Origin: Centroberyx gerrardi
Taxonomy: Eukaryota > Chordata > Actinopteri > Beryciformes > Berycidae
Assembly: GCF_048128805.1 (NCBI RefSeq)
Contig: NC_136002.1
Span: forward strand, 26,370,602-26,434,601
DNA: 64,000 nucleotides
Reading direction: 5' to 3'
Shown here: one piece after another, positions 49,784 through 62,023 of the stretch
Numbering within the stretch: the first letter of the stretch is position 1
Layout of the letters: each line of letters starts with the position of its first letter
Program-made: the position numbers and the translations under genes
The notes under the pieces: model-generated
What the model was told of the DNA's origin: nothing
What the model saw: the letters and a program-made list of their open reading frames with translations, nothing else
Databases searched by the model: none

Positions 49784-51172
49784 GAAGGGAATTACCAGTG
49801 GGATTCGCAGAATGAATTTAGCCACAATTGAAACTGTGGTACCAATGTGGTGAGTAACAGTCTTACTGTAAAGGTGCAGGTCATTGCCACCTTAATTTCA
49901 TGCTGGGACTTGTGCCCTTTTACATGGAACTGCTGATACACTCGTAAGGCATTTCAACGGTTTTACTGGTATCCTCATGCACACCCACACTCACACGCAC
50001 AGTGAGAGACATAATCACCAAATTGTCCCTTCATTTGTTATTAGTAAAAAAAATAAAAAAAAATAAAAAAAAACTCCCCAGGGTTGATTGTACTCTGTTT
50101 GAGACACAGAAGTCTTTCTGTTTGAGTCATGCTCTATCAGATAGTCTTATCTGCAATTTCAACGAAGAGACAAGCCTCGGGCCCTCGGGTCCTAACTAAC
50201 GTCACACATGCTCCACTCACCATCTTCAGTCACAAACAAGCTCAAAGTTCTTGCCTGAAGATGAATACTCATACAGTAGATAAATGAAAGGACAATAATA
50301 GGCATAAAACACACACTCTTTTCGGATAATGTCACTGGTTAAAATGTCACAGTTTAATTCCCTGGTTGCATACAAGCCGTTGCTGTAATAAATGTGAGAT
50401 TGACATGAGCGCTACTGTCAAATTTTCCTGTTCTTATGGGGATGGACACTTTGCGTGCTGCATACCTCTCCTGGAAAACATGAAGGGCCTCCCCACGGTG
50501 AAGGGAGTGTTTTATCAACACGCTGCTTACACTTTCTGTTCCATTCCATAAGACGTTATGCAACGGCGAGCTGATCTGGCCAAATAACTCCTCCAGAGAT
50601 TGATAAGGCCTGTTTATGGTCCAGGGAGACGGCGTTAGGGAGGATTACATGTGACTGGTTTGTGCAGCTATGCGGCCTGCCTCCCTCCTTGCAGACACTC
50701 AGCCCATTCCACTGCTAGTTATTAGTTTGGTGGTGCCTCCGATTTTAGACTGAGTGAGACTCTTGTGCTTGCATGACAAAGATTCTTGTCTTTCCAACCA
50801 CCGCTTCCTGACAAAATGATTACTTAACGCAATGTTCTGTCTCCCACATAGTGTGTTTTATTGCCTTCTCCTTCTCAGTCAGGCAACTTGTCCTTGAGGT
50901 TGTGAACAAGCAAGTAAACTGCCCCCCTAGAGGGTAACAAACTTTTTTATAGAGTAATAATACCTGTTTACCCAAAACCAACTCGCTTAAGGGGGGAACT
51001 GCAATTACCAGAGTGGAATGTGATTCAACAATTCTAACGTGTGGGAAAGTAGCGCCGAAATCTACATGGGCATTTGCATCGGCCATATCAGTGTAATAAC
51101 AGTCATTTCCTCCTCAAGTCTTTCCTGTGAGCTGGAGAAGATGGGTGATTATCCTCTGCAGAGACCCCCCCT

Positions 51173-51173
<1 letters not shown>

Positions 51174-51208
<35 letters not shown>
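51174..51208. repeat. (CA)n microsatellite
   Basis: About 17 CA units. Confidence 0.97.
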
Positions 51209-51210
<2 letters not shown>

Positions 51211-51742
51211 ATCCATTTAGTGGAATGGGTGTGAGGCGCTTCCCATGTCATGTGATCCGGAGCTGTGGAGTGAATCTGAGGACGAGGACCTCACCCCCCC
51301 GACCCCCTCCTCCCAACAAAAAACACACACTGAGGTCCCTGTCAATGCCCCGGCAGAAATTATTTGACCCAAGTTCTCAACACGCTGGAGCTTCAGAGGA
51401 TCTCCAGTCAGTTGGGACGGGCTGAACTTCAAAGCGGCGATTAAAAAGGTTCATTGGAGAGAAACATGCTGCATTGACCACAGGGGAGCAGGAGTCCAGA
51501 TCTGAGTTACGGTTAGCTCTTGTTTTTGCGCGCAGAGAGTTTGTTTTTGTCTCCCTGAGGGTTTCTCTTAGGACCTGGATGATGGCACAGGAACTGTTTT
51601 ATAACCCTGACTGTGATATCCTTGATGAAGACAGCTTTGCAGCCAAAACATTGTTTTTATCCAACCTTGGAAATGCAGGATTTCAGCTGAATTCTGGTCA
51701 AAAATGAGAAGAAAAAATCATATAATGTGGCCTTAAAAGCAG

Positions 51743-51797
51743 GTTTACATGTTTAAATAAACCTTCTCAAAAAGAAGGTTTATTTAAACATGTAAAC
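51743..51797. repeat. perfect 25-bp hairpin with 5-nt loop
   Basis: The arms 51,743-51,767 and 51,773-51,797 are exact reverse complements (left arm starts GTTTACATGTTTAAATAAAC). The loop is CAAAA. Outside the stem, TGGCCT and AGGCCA extend the symmetry with a 9-nt bulge on the left. It is AT-rich with no T-run beside it, so a transcription terminator is unlikely. Confidence 0.97.
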
Positions 51798-52208
51798 AGG
51801 CCAATTAAAAAGTTTTTACTCTGTATTTCAACCTTGGAGCTGAAATTGTGTTTTGATTACTAGTGTGCGTTTTTCCCACTTTCCTGGCATTACTAACCAA
51901 ATATGAACTCTCACAGATACTCATCCCATCTCATACTGTACCAGAACACTTTCTTGCATATTCCCATCTAAAATTACCAGCGCACTGGAGAACAGAATGT
52001 ATGTGATGACAAGCAGTATAGTGTCTGTGTTTTCTCACCCAACAGCCTGCTGGGAAAGAGAGGTCAGGCTGATTAGATAACAGTTGTGTATGCAGAGGAG
52101 CCTGCTGGGCTCACGTGAGGGGTCCAACCGCTGATACATGGGATGAAAGACGAAGTGGGGAGAGATCTTATACAACCCGGACACACAAAAGACTTAAGCA
52201 CATAGCCT

Positions 52209-52210
<2 letters not shown>

Positions 52211-52244
<34 letters not shown>
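52211..52244. repeat. (CA)n microsatellite
   Basis: 17 CA units. Confidence 0.97.
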
Positions 52245-52248
<4 letters not shown>

Positions 52249-54276
52249 CTTAATTTACTGCATATTCAATGCAGGCCAAACAGCACCATCATTGTAGAAT
52301 TCTGACAGTTAAGAAACTTTTTAGAGGTTACATCAGAGAAACCACAAGTCCAGATGTTTAGGACTTGTTGGAGTATTTGAGGAAGCTGCTGTCGCCTCTT
52401 TCTACCAGATGTGGAACTATAAGTACCTACACTTTGCTTCTCTATTTCCTTCCCTTTATTTACTTAATTCTTTCTATGACTACTTCCTTTAACTTGACGC
52501 ACAATTTATAGTAAAACTAGTTTGATGATTGTTCCACTTACGTATCGAAAGTGCGTTTCACCCATTAATTTCTTTGTTTGTCTCTGTCTGCCCCGACCTT
52601 TGGTCCCGCATGACAACAGCCACGAACACCTGATGGTCAGATAAGAGCTGTATCTGTCTGAATACACAATCTGCTGACTGTTGGACTCATACAGTTATGC
52701 ATAATGTTTAATGCGTGATGTTTAGCTAGCTTCTTGAAAGGAGTAACAATGTGTCTGAGCAAGGTATCACTAATGGTACCAGGCTGTGTGTTTTCTCAGA
52801 AACCACATAGCCAAGTGGTGTCTTACCATCATCTTGTGTAGATGACGCAAACTGGTTTCATGTCAAATTAGACTTGTTTGTTTTCACAACAACCAGGGTT
52901 ACAATCCTGTCCTTGACTCACTCACATGGTCTCAGAAACAGAGTTATAGGTTGCAGCATGAAGAAAGCGGCTCTAACTGACCTTCAGGCTATGTGTTTGA
53001 GCACCATGTGCTTTCTGTTATTCACTCTCATGCTGTGTTGACTCTTCGCCGATGCCATATCACTAGTATGTTTGTCCACAGCAGGGCAAATATTTCACAC
53101 ATCTATTTCTCCGCTAAAATGCAAAAGGACTTAACAGAAATGCTGCAGCAAAGACACGACAGCCCATCCTTGCGGCTGTCTCAACTTCTTTTTCCATCTT
53201 TCCTCGACTGACGTCTGAATTTTAACTTTGATGTTTCCTCAAGGCAATGCTGGTTTTCTTCATACACTTCAGGGTGCAAGCAATTATTTTTTTTAAGTGT
53301 GCCACAGGACTGTCAGATCTGTAATCGTTTGTTGATCAAAAGCAGATGATTTATTGTGTAGTTGTTACTGACTGTACAGTTCCAGTATGAAATGAACACC
53401 AGCCTTGTCAGTAAAGATATTAAAAACATTTAAGACGCCACGTCCTTGGGAAGGAGGAAAACAGAAAATGTTTCAGGATAATGATATGGAATTCCTATCT
53501 TGGCTTAAAGGACCTTGAAAACGGTACTGCAGGGTTTTAGCTAGTGTCTACAAATCCATTCAGTGTTTAATATAGTTATTTGATGTTTGCTAAGCATAAA
53601 TGTCTCATCATTATTGCATAGGATTATGCTATTCTTGAAAAATGGTCCTTACACCATAATTACAGTCTTTGTTTGCTCACATTAGGTATTCATGAGATTC
53701 ATGAGGGTGTGGATGCTAGTCTGTTTCCGGCATTTACCCTAAATAAAGATGCTTGCATTAATGAACATATGAAGCTAAATGAAAGCCATCCTGCACATAC
53801 GCCTTGAGCTCCCTGATAGTGGGCCGGCTGCCTGGACAGACAGGAAACTGGCAGACAAACTTCAGCTCTGCACCATTTACTTCTTACAACTTTTTTTTTA
53901 TCTCATTTGCATACAGGAAAAACAGATTTTCTCGGTAACGATCTAGCAGTCGTTAGAGTCAAGTCAGAGTCAAGTCACACTTGATTGTTTATATACTGTA
54001 CGCTTGACTTGTGGCAACTGGAAGCTCAAAATTGCTGTTTCAGAAGTCAAAAATGGGCATTTTTAACATGTATAAAACACATGTATTTTGTATGTAATCT
54101 AGCGATTTGGTTCATAATTCACCAGTCTGTGTTTTTGTCCATTTTTGATCAAGTATTCTAAGTCCAACACTTAAAATGATTTACAGTATATCCCAGTGTA
54201 AGCAAAATAGCAATTCCTTCCTTCAACTGACAAAAAGTTTCAGGTGACATCCAGTTGTTTTAGACAGTACATGACT

Positions 54277-54282
54277 TTTATT
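54277..54282 (-). terminator. lpar6: candidate lpar6 poly(A) signal AATAAA
   Basis: TTTATT on the + strand, about 610 nt past the lpar6 stop codon. A nearer ATTAAA variant lies at 54,853-54,858, only about 30 nt after the stop, and is less likely to be used. Confidence 0.45.
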
Positions 54283-54889
54283 CATTACTGTGGCATGAGT
54301 GCAGTATCTGGAATTCTGTGTCAGTGCATTTAATCACAAATAAGGACATAGGGTCTACAGCGAAACGTCCCCAGAGCAAAAAAAACATAAAAGGCACTTC
54401 TGTGACCTATTCTATTTGTAATTCACAAAACAAAACCAATGTCTTATGCAATCTATAGCTTGATATTACTTACAGTTAATTTAATAGATACTATTCTACA
54501 GTTAGAACCACAACTTACCATGAAAATGTACAGATATATTGGCACATGTAGCACTCAGTATCATAGCAGTCCTGCTTTTCAGTGATCACACTCCCTTCCA
54601 GGTCACTGGCAGAGTAATTGCGCTAAACACAATTATATTCCACAGGGAAGGGACATTAGTAAGTAGTAATAATAAATCCACAGATGTGAACAAAGGGTCA
54701 GATACCAGTATACTGCAGAGCAGATAGGATCAATGACAGGTCCATGCATTTGCCCTGAGATGAAGACTGAAATCATAATACTTCTTTGGCAGGTGCTTCA
54801 TAAAGCACTCAGTAAAATCCATTCCCATTGTCTCTTCTAGAGCAGTCTGGATTTTAATACCCTGCATGCTGTGTGCAGCAACTCCACTG

Positions 54890-56014
54890 TCAGACCGTCG
54901 ACTCATTGTGAAACACTTTAGCTTTGAGATTCCTCAGGCTGCACTGCAGGTTGGAGCTGGTTTCTGACTGCAGGGCCTCGGAGAACTTGGCATCATACGA
55001 TCGGTTGAGCTGAGACTTCCTCTTGATGGAGTTCTGGATGGTCTCAGAGGTGAAGTAGTAGACGATGGGGTCAAAGCAGCAGTTTGACACAGCAATGCAC
55101 AGGGCTATGGGGTAGATCGTCCGGACCACCGACTCCACAAAGCAGCCTTTCAGGGTTTTAGTGCGGACCAGAGCGTAGAACACCAAGTTTACATTGTACG
55201 GGATGAAGCAGAAACAAAAAATGGAGAGATGCACTATTATCATGCGCAGGATCTTGGTTTTGTTGAGCTTCCCCCCACGACTGATGGTTTGGGGGCGACG
55301 CAGGGTCTGCAGCACCATGACGGAGCAGACCACGTTGAGCAGCAGGGGGATGAGGAAGCCCACCGTCTCTATGAAGATAACCACCTTGGACAGGTGAGAT
55401 TTCCACTGGTTGGAGGAGAAGTTCTCGAAGCAGAAGGTGGCCGCGCTGTGGTTGTTCTGAGGCGAGGTGGTCTCCAGCTTAAACCCCGTGGGAAGACTCC
55501 CGGCCAGCACCAGCACCCACACGGCGACGCACACTATCTTGGCGTTGCGTTTGGTCCTCAGCGTCCTCGAGCGCAAAGGGTGCACGATGGCCAAGAAGCG
55601 GTCCACACTTATGCAGGTGAGGAAGAGCATGCTGCCGTACATGTTGGTGTAGAACAGCGAGACGGAGAGCTTGCAGAGCACGCCTCCGAAGGGCCAGCTG
55701 CCGTTGATGAAGTAGAAGACCCTCAGGGGCAGCGTGAAGACGAACAGCAGGTCCGACACCACCAGGTTCATCATGTAGGTGGTGGTCTCGTTCCTCAGCT
55801 TCAGGGTGCAGGTGAAGATGTACATGGCCGCGACATTGGTGATGAGTCCCACCACGAACACGATGCTGAAGACGATGCTGTACAGCGGGTACTTGAACCC
55901 GTCGTTCTTGGTGCAGTTCGCACTGTCGGCGTGGGTGACGTTTCCCACCAGTGGGGTAATTACTTCACCCCATCGCAGGGTGACGTTGTCTGTCGGGAGG
56001 GTCGTATTGTACAT
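54890..56014 (-). CDS. lpar6: lysophosphatidic acid receptor 6 (class A GPCR)
   Basis: Intronless frame of 374 residues, stop TGA at 54,892-54,890. LPAR6 (P2Y5) binds lysophosphatidic acid at the plasma membrane and signals through G12/13-type G proteins. The extracellular N-terminus has four N-glycosylation sequons (N3, N10, N25, N33). Then come FKYPLYS and seven membrane segments: the TM2 block [17 protein letters not shown]3 Cys in [17 protein letters not shown] in place of DRY (usual for this subfamily), the ECL2 Cys in [16 protein letters not shown] in TM6, and DPIVYYF in place of NPxxY. The C-terminal [11 protein letters not shown] resembles the human LPAR6 tail, which separates it from LPAR4. 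The ATG at 56,014 has A at -3. The frame stays open upstream to 56,164, but only from a GTG, so I reject that longer start. The N-terminus is about 30 residues longer than in human. Confidence 0.95.
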   Translation of the reverse strand: MYNTTLPTDNVTLRWGEVITPLVGNVTHADSANCTKNDGFKYPLYSIVFSIVFVVGLITNVAAMYIFTCTLKLRNETTTYMMNLVVSDLLFVFTLPLRVFYFINGSWPFGGVLCKLSVSLFYTNMYGSMLFLTCISVDRFLAIVHPLRSRTLRTKRNAKIVCVAVWVLVLAGSLPTGFKLETTSPQNNHSAATFCFENFSSNQWKSHLSKVVIFIETVGFLIPLLLNVVCSVMVLQTLRRPQTISRGGKLNKTKILRMIIVHLSIFCFCFIPYNVNLVFYALVRTKTLKGCFVESVVRTIYPIALCIAVSNCCFDPIVYYFTSETIQNSIKRKSQLNRSYDAKFSEALQSETSSNLQCSLRNLKAKVFHNESTV

Positions 56015-57130
56015 TTTGGGGGGGATGCAGCGGAGCGATGAGGGGTGTCTGTTATGTAACAGTGATACAATGAAAGGATTACCCTGCACAATGAATCCAC
56101 CATGAATGGTCAGTAAAGCACAAAGCAGTCCTAGTACAGGATGCCTTGACAGACTGAGGGACACTCGGTCTCAGTGGGAATTTGGGCCATTAGTAGCACA
56201 GAAGTTTCAGCATCCACTATCACTATCCATGTTAGTGAGGATTCCACATGGTCAGCGCATTTCCCTCCCCATTCTTGATGTGTCCCTGAGCTATATTGAG
56301 GGTTACCTCATGGTGAAAGGACCCCTCCCAAAGGACAGAGAGCCAGGCTGGAGCGTCCTCCCCTCCCCCTGCCCTCTCCCAACCACCCTGCACCCCACAA
56401 GTTGCAGGCTGAGCTTTACTTACTCAGATAATCAAGTCACACAAACGTTTCTCCTCCTTTTCAATCAAGTCCACAACCCGTGAGTGGCTTAAATCCACAG
56501 AGAGAATGATGACATATCCAGATCCAGATCCAGAAGGGAGATTTCCTCGGGGCAAAGCTCTGTCCTTTGTCAAAACTTAATCCACTTTACCCCTGTTTTT
56601 TTTTTTGTTTGTCCTTTTCAGTTAAAAAGCAGTCCAATCTTTGTTTCCTGAGTTGTCATCAGCTTTCTTGGTTGTCAGAAGTTCTTGACCACAAACCAGC
56701 AGGCTTTTTTCCCTAGAGGAGAACTGAAGCTTGAGTTTTGCTTCAGCTCTCCATCTGGTGTGTGACAATGTGAGCGTGCTTCACTGTTTTCTCTTCAGGG
56801 TCTGCTTCCTGCCCTCCTCCCCTCTCCCTCTCTTTCTCTCAGACTGACTGACTCAGTATCTACTTCTCTCTCATTCCTCTGTTTGTCTCTGCCTCTGACA
56901 GCCTCGGGGTTTTTTGTTCAGCGCAGATCCAGGTAAGGGAACGCAGACTGAGTTGCCACTTCTCCTTTGTGCCGGTATCTCAGACAGTTTTTGTACTTTG
57001 AGTGGAGAGCAGTTGTAGTAACTCCGCCCACTGCCTCCTTTACAACTCCTCCTCTCCTTTGTCCGCTCTTACAGTTAAAGGAAGAATCAAGCCAAATTGC
57101 AACGCATTATAAGGGAATTTATAAAGGCAT
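56015..57130 (-). other. lpar6: lpar6 5' region
   Basis: Upstream of the lpar6 ATG on the - strand. The first 150 bp stay open in frame without an ATG and are probably 5' UTR. A GTAAGT donor-like string on the - strand at about 56,415-56,420 could belong to an upstream non-coding exon. A strongly purine-rich stretch (- strand) covers 56,800-56,900, and a TATAAA-like string occurs near 57,118-57,127. None of these defines a promoter with certainty. Confidence 0.3.
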
Positions 57131-59996
57131 GAAAAGCATCATTACTCTCAATATGTGTATAATGCATATGTGTATAAGCATTTTATAAACACACATCTTG
57201 ATGCATTGATACATTCTTAAAATAAACATAATATATTGTTATGACTTATTATGCCATTTGATATGACAATTTTAGTTTCTTTAGAGCTGCTTATATTATT
57301 TTCTAATTAGTAAATTAGCTGTACTGTGAAGGTTTTATTTTGGCCAGGGAATCATCTGTCTGAATAACCTTAAAATGCAATATTAAAGGATAATACCACC
57401 AAAATAGGTAGTTTAAATAGGTAGGTAAATAGTTTTCAGTCTCTAACTGAAGCTTGTAACATTTAAAACATGCTTTTAAAGATATAGCTAAACACAAAGG
57501 GCCCATATGGATCTCTGGCTAAATATTTTTTTTACTCAATATGTATTTTACCATTATAAAGCATTATTAGCAGTGGTTTAAGTAATGGGAAAACAATGTA
57601 GTATTATGAGCTGACATAGAACTTGACCTTATTCACAGTAACAGGCAAATACTAATGCTGTAATGTATCATGAGCTGTTTTGCATCTTTCTGTGTGAAAA
57701 ATATCAACAATATACACTGTTGTTTCAATATAATGAATTCAAACCATAATGAAGCTCAAATGCTTCAGCTGTGGAATCAGGTTGTTGTTGTTGCTGTAGT
57801 TTGTTGATTGTCACACAGCATTATGGGTAGTATCTGAACTATACTATTTTCCAGAGGAAATGTCCATATGTGTGGACAATCAAACCTAGAAAACTGTATG
57901 AGAAAAGTAATGGAAACCAACCAAGAAGCTATTGATGATAAGGAGATTCATTTAGTAAGTAAGTGATGCATTATGGGACCTGTGGTTAAGATCAAAGGGC
58001 TCAGACTCTTTTTTTGACTTCTGAAACCCTGTACAACCCCAACATGCTTCTATTACGATAGAGATATCTTATGCTAGCGGTAGAGGAAACATAATTGAAG
58101 CTGTAGTCTACATTGACGTCTTTATTATTACGGTATATTGGGCCGATGACGACACTGAGTGCAAAAACAGCAAAGCAATGGCCGCTTATCACCGCAAGAA
58201 TCTAGCGGATCATCACTTTAAATTGATTCTGGTCTGATTACCTCTTTAAACAACAAACTAAAGAGAGAAGTTCAAGAGTGCCTGAGAAGTTCACTTCACT
58301 CTTTACAAGTGTGTCAGCTGACTGCCTACACGGGTCTGGTGGGAAGTACAGAAAAAAATTTGACTGTCTCCTTGTTTTTGACAGTCTGTGTGGGCAGCTG
58401 CTCTGCCAAAGAAGAACGGTGTTTTTTTTTCTCTGTTAGGGACATTGGAAACGAGACGGAATAAAGAGCTTTCTCTATTCAGCTGCCTGGTCAGTCCATG
58501 CCCACAGTCCCTTCAGCGCTCCGTGAAACCAGCATTCAACTTGTCCTTTAATAGAAACTCTCTACTTGGCAGTCTGTGAAGACATTGGGGCCTTTGTTGT
58601 GAATGAAGTAGCTTAGGAGGGAGGAATGCGGAGTTTATAAATAATTAGTCTCAGACGACTTGAAAGTACTATCTGCTTCTTGATCTGCAGTGCGGTGAGT
58701 GAATACTGTAAATTGTTTGAGGTGTATTTGTGTTGGATTAGTCTTATTTCGTCACATGGGAAGTAAGATACATGGTAGCGTTTCCCGTCAGTAAACGAAA
58801 CGTGTGTCTGGCTACGCTGCCAGGTCAAGCAATTGCAGTCCATCCACTGTAGTTCATATTTGAATACCACCAAGATAAGAACTGGTTCAGCTGGGGTTTT
58901 TTTAAGGTTATAACAATATTCCACGATTTAGAATTGCCTCCAGTGATAATAGCATGCATATTCTATCTCAGTAACATAATACTATTCCAAAAATGGTTCA
59001 TTTTTGACTTCAGAGAATAACCAACAATAGCCAAACAAATGAAGGAAAATCTTGTAGACAATCAAAGAGACAGTGGGTGTTTTACGGCCCGTGTCCCTCT
59101 CTTTGTCAGTCTGCCACAATATAAACACCATCAAGGCCAAAGCGAAACGTTCAAGAAAAATAGAAAAAAAAACATGCGCTATTGTCTTTCGCTCACAAAA
59201 TAGTTCCATCCAGCACATAAAAACAAGCTCTTCACATGCAAGTATGTGGTCTCTAAACAAAAACATGTGGTTGAAATCCCTGGACTGTTAAATTTCTCAC
59301 AATGCCAGGAAACTGTCAGGCACCCCCAAGGCCGAGACAGAGGGCTTTCAAATTCAAAGGCGAAATGCACAAGACAGACAGCATGTGACATAATGTTGTC
59401 GTATTATATCATCAGTAGCAGGATGTTAAATAATACGCCCTTCTACACCAAAAACTCACTGATTTTACTCCCTGAAACATGAAAAGTGAAGAGCCCAAAT
59501 GCAGACTGCTGAACAACTGTCTAACTTGGCGAAAGGAAATTCTTGGACAATGCGACCAAAGGGGCTTTTCTGCTCGTTCTCCCATGTTCACCTTGGCAAC
59601 AGTGACTGCGCAAATGTTCTGCCGGTGTCAACAAACAAACAAACAAAAACTGAAGCTGGCCAAACCAACCAGAGCTGCAGTCCATAGATGGATCGCTGAG
59701 GCAATGGAAGCGATCCAGGACGGCCTCAGCAACACAGACTGGTAGGCCTTTACAAGTCTGAGAGTGTAGATCACAACACAGACACTGTTAGATCGGACTT
59801 CTCTGTCTGTAAGAATACTAAAATAAGACGTGGGTTGTAAATTAGAAGCCTGAGACTTACAAGAAAAAGTGGGAGGTGGAGGATGGGGCTTCTGAATAGC
59901 TGAAACACACCTGAATGAAGCAATTAAGGTTGAAAAAAATCCCAGGATAAGGACAAAAAGGGGGAGAGATTTATCCACTGGCACTGTCTGATGAGT

Positions 59997-60046
<50 letters not shown>

Positions 60047-60173
60047 CTGCCAATCTCACATATCGTGCACCCTAACTAAAAAATAAACAAAATATAGATT
60101 GAATGTAAGTGGATTGATTAAAAAAAATTATAAAGCTAATGTTCTTGATAAATTGGGCATCATATCCGCACAC

Positions 60174-60207
<34 letters not shown>

Positions 60208-60331
60208 CTGCCAATCTCACATATCGTGCACCCTAACTAAAAAATAAACAAAATATAGATTGAATGTAAGTGGATTGATTAAAAAAAATTATAAAGCTAA
60301 TGTTCTTGATAAATTGGGCATCATATCCGCA
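59997..60331. repeat. 161-bp tandem duplication with CA microsatellites
   Basis: Two copies of a unit made of (CA)n-TATA-(CA)n followed by a unique segment of about 125 bp (CCTGCCAATCTCACATATCG ... CATATCCGCA). The unique segments, 60,046-60,170 and 60,207-60,331, are identical as far as I can see. The CA tracts differ by a few units. Confidence 0.97.
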
Positions 60332-61958
60332 GTTGACATCTTTTTGAGTGTGTAAATAATGAAAAAGGTATTCATTCAAGTCATTACACAAGCGGGCAAA
60401 GGATCCATCAAAATAAAAATCTTTTAATTTGGTAAGGTCTAGTCTTTTCCATAGTAGAAAAGACTAGCCTAGTGTGGCAGGGGCAAAAGGACGATTCCTG
60501 CATAGGAGACTTAAGTTGGAGAGTTCACATAACTCAAAATGTGACAGAAACTGGGACCAGATCCTTAGCGTGTTTACAACAATTGGATTTGCTGTTCATC
60601 ATGATGTGAGGACAGGGAGCTTAGAGAGTTCTCCAGATTTTAACAGACTACTAAAACTAAAACTCCTTCATTCCTGTGCTGCCCTAAGAGGGTAAAGGGC
60701 AGTAACTGCATGAGAGCAAGAAGGAGTGAAACTGTGAAAAATGACTTCTATATATAAAACTATCTCCGTCATCACTGTCTTCTGTCCTGGCAAAAGTATT
60801 CTTGGATGGATGATATATATTGTTTTAAACCCGAGTCATGACAGTTGGCCTTTGAAAAACACAGAAACTAGTTACTGCTGTTTACCTTTGCAGGGCAGCA
60901 TGCTCCCCCCACACTGTCTTATCAACTGAAAGCTTTTGACTGCTTTGAAAAACAAATACACCCGCTTGAAATACCTCCCCCTCCCCCACTGCCTCAACTG
61001 ACTGCATCTGTATTATATAAAAAAAAAAAAGCTCTTTAACTGTACCTCACCAACCCAACTTCAGTCTCTTTCTTTACCCAATCCACCTCTCCAACAGTCC
61101 CCGCCCCTCCATGTACCCCATAACCAACATTTACTAAAGAGAAGGAAGTCAACAGACTCTTCAAAAAATACAAAACAAAGCTGTTCAACCAGGCGGAGTC
61201 ATCACCAAAATCATCCTCACAGTCCGGTTCCAGGCCATGCAGCATTACCATGTCATCCCTTCTACTGAGGGGGGGGGTCACTGGCTGCCATAGCCTCTTT
61301 TTAAAATGGCTACTCCTTTAATACTTAGTACTGACGATGTGTGATGCATCTCAGCACCAGACGCAGCAAGTCAAATCAGAATCAGACGGGAAGCTCTTGG
61401 TTAAATGCTGCTGACGCATTACAAGACTGCAAAACACAGCACAGCAAGATCGTCTGAGATTTTGAGAGTTCAATTATCTGAGAGTGTGAAAATCAACACT
61501 CTGCCAGGGTTTCTATACTGTAAGTCCACACCCACCAGTCAATTTAACACTTAACTCTCGTTTTTAACAGCCACCCAAGAGCCATCTCAGCTCCATGAGA
61601 GGAGAGACAGCTCTGCATTCAAGACTTGTCAACTCAAAATAATAAAAATCGACACTCACTAACACTGGGCAAAACAGGAATGACATACTGAGAGTAACAG
61701 GACCTCACATGTAGTCATATAGTGCAGGTAAGACTGGATGGCAGCAGACTAAACATGATCAGTATACTGTTCAGTAAGAGCCAAAGAGTTGTTCCAGTTG
61801 AGCAGCATAGTAACGGTTGATGTTCAAGGTACAAGTGGGTTGATAAATAGAAAACGATGCACAAATGGCAGATGTGCAAAAAACTTGGTTGATAGATGGC
61901 CTGAATAGCTTGTGCCAGGTGCTGATAAACAGGGTTCAGTCAGTCTGCCAGTACAGAG

Positions 61959-61960
<2 letters not shown>

Positions 61961-62021
<61 letters not shown>
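61961..62021. repeat. (GT)n microsatellite
   Basis: About 30 perfect GT units, the longest perfect dinucleotide tract in the window. Confidence 0.98.

Positions 62022-62023
<2 letters not shown>

Larger units (their letters stand above)
43526..54260. other. intergenic nek3 - lpar6
   Basis: No gene recognised on either strand. Contents: an old tandem duplication (46,315-46,900), a C-rich tract at 46,960-46,993, a foldback element (48,901-49,352), GT/CA microsatellites, an A-rich AAAAAAT tract near 50,046-50,075, and a perfect hairpin (51,743-51,797). The open frames (up to 128 codons) lack family resemblance or conserved splice context. I looked for rb1 exons and for the miR-15a/16 seed region, which lie in this human neighbourhood, and did not recognise either. 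Confidence 0.65.

Noticed and set aside
43526..54260. miR-15a/16-1 cluster or rb1 exons expected from the human neighbourhood
   Set aside because: No TAGCAGCAC seed string with a hairpin and no RB pocket-domain sequence was recognised.
55229..56041. 270-codon open frame antisense to lpar6
   Set aside because: Mirror frame of the GC-rich third-position codons of lpar6; its His/Gly/Glu-rich composition is typical of an antisense shadow.
54890..56164. 424-codon version of lpar6
   Set aside because: The extra 50 codons start at GTG, which is not a normal vertebrate start, and lie outside the conserved receptor.
59479..59745. 88-codon + strand frame ending QDGLSNTDW
   Set aside because: No recognisable family and no splice or start context; likely chance.
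61120..61300. Possible reverse-transcriptase remnant (EVNRLFKKYKTK)
   Set aside because: The similarity to the RT linker of fish LINEs is only a few residues, and the expected PDG block does not follow.
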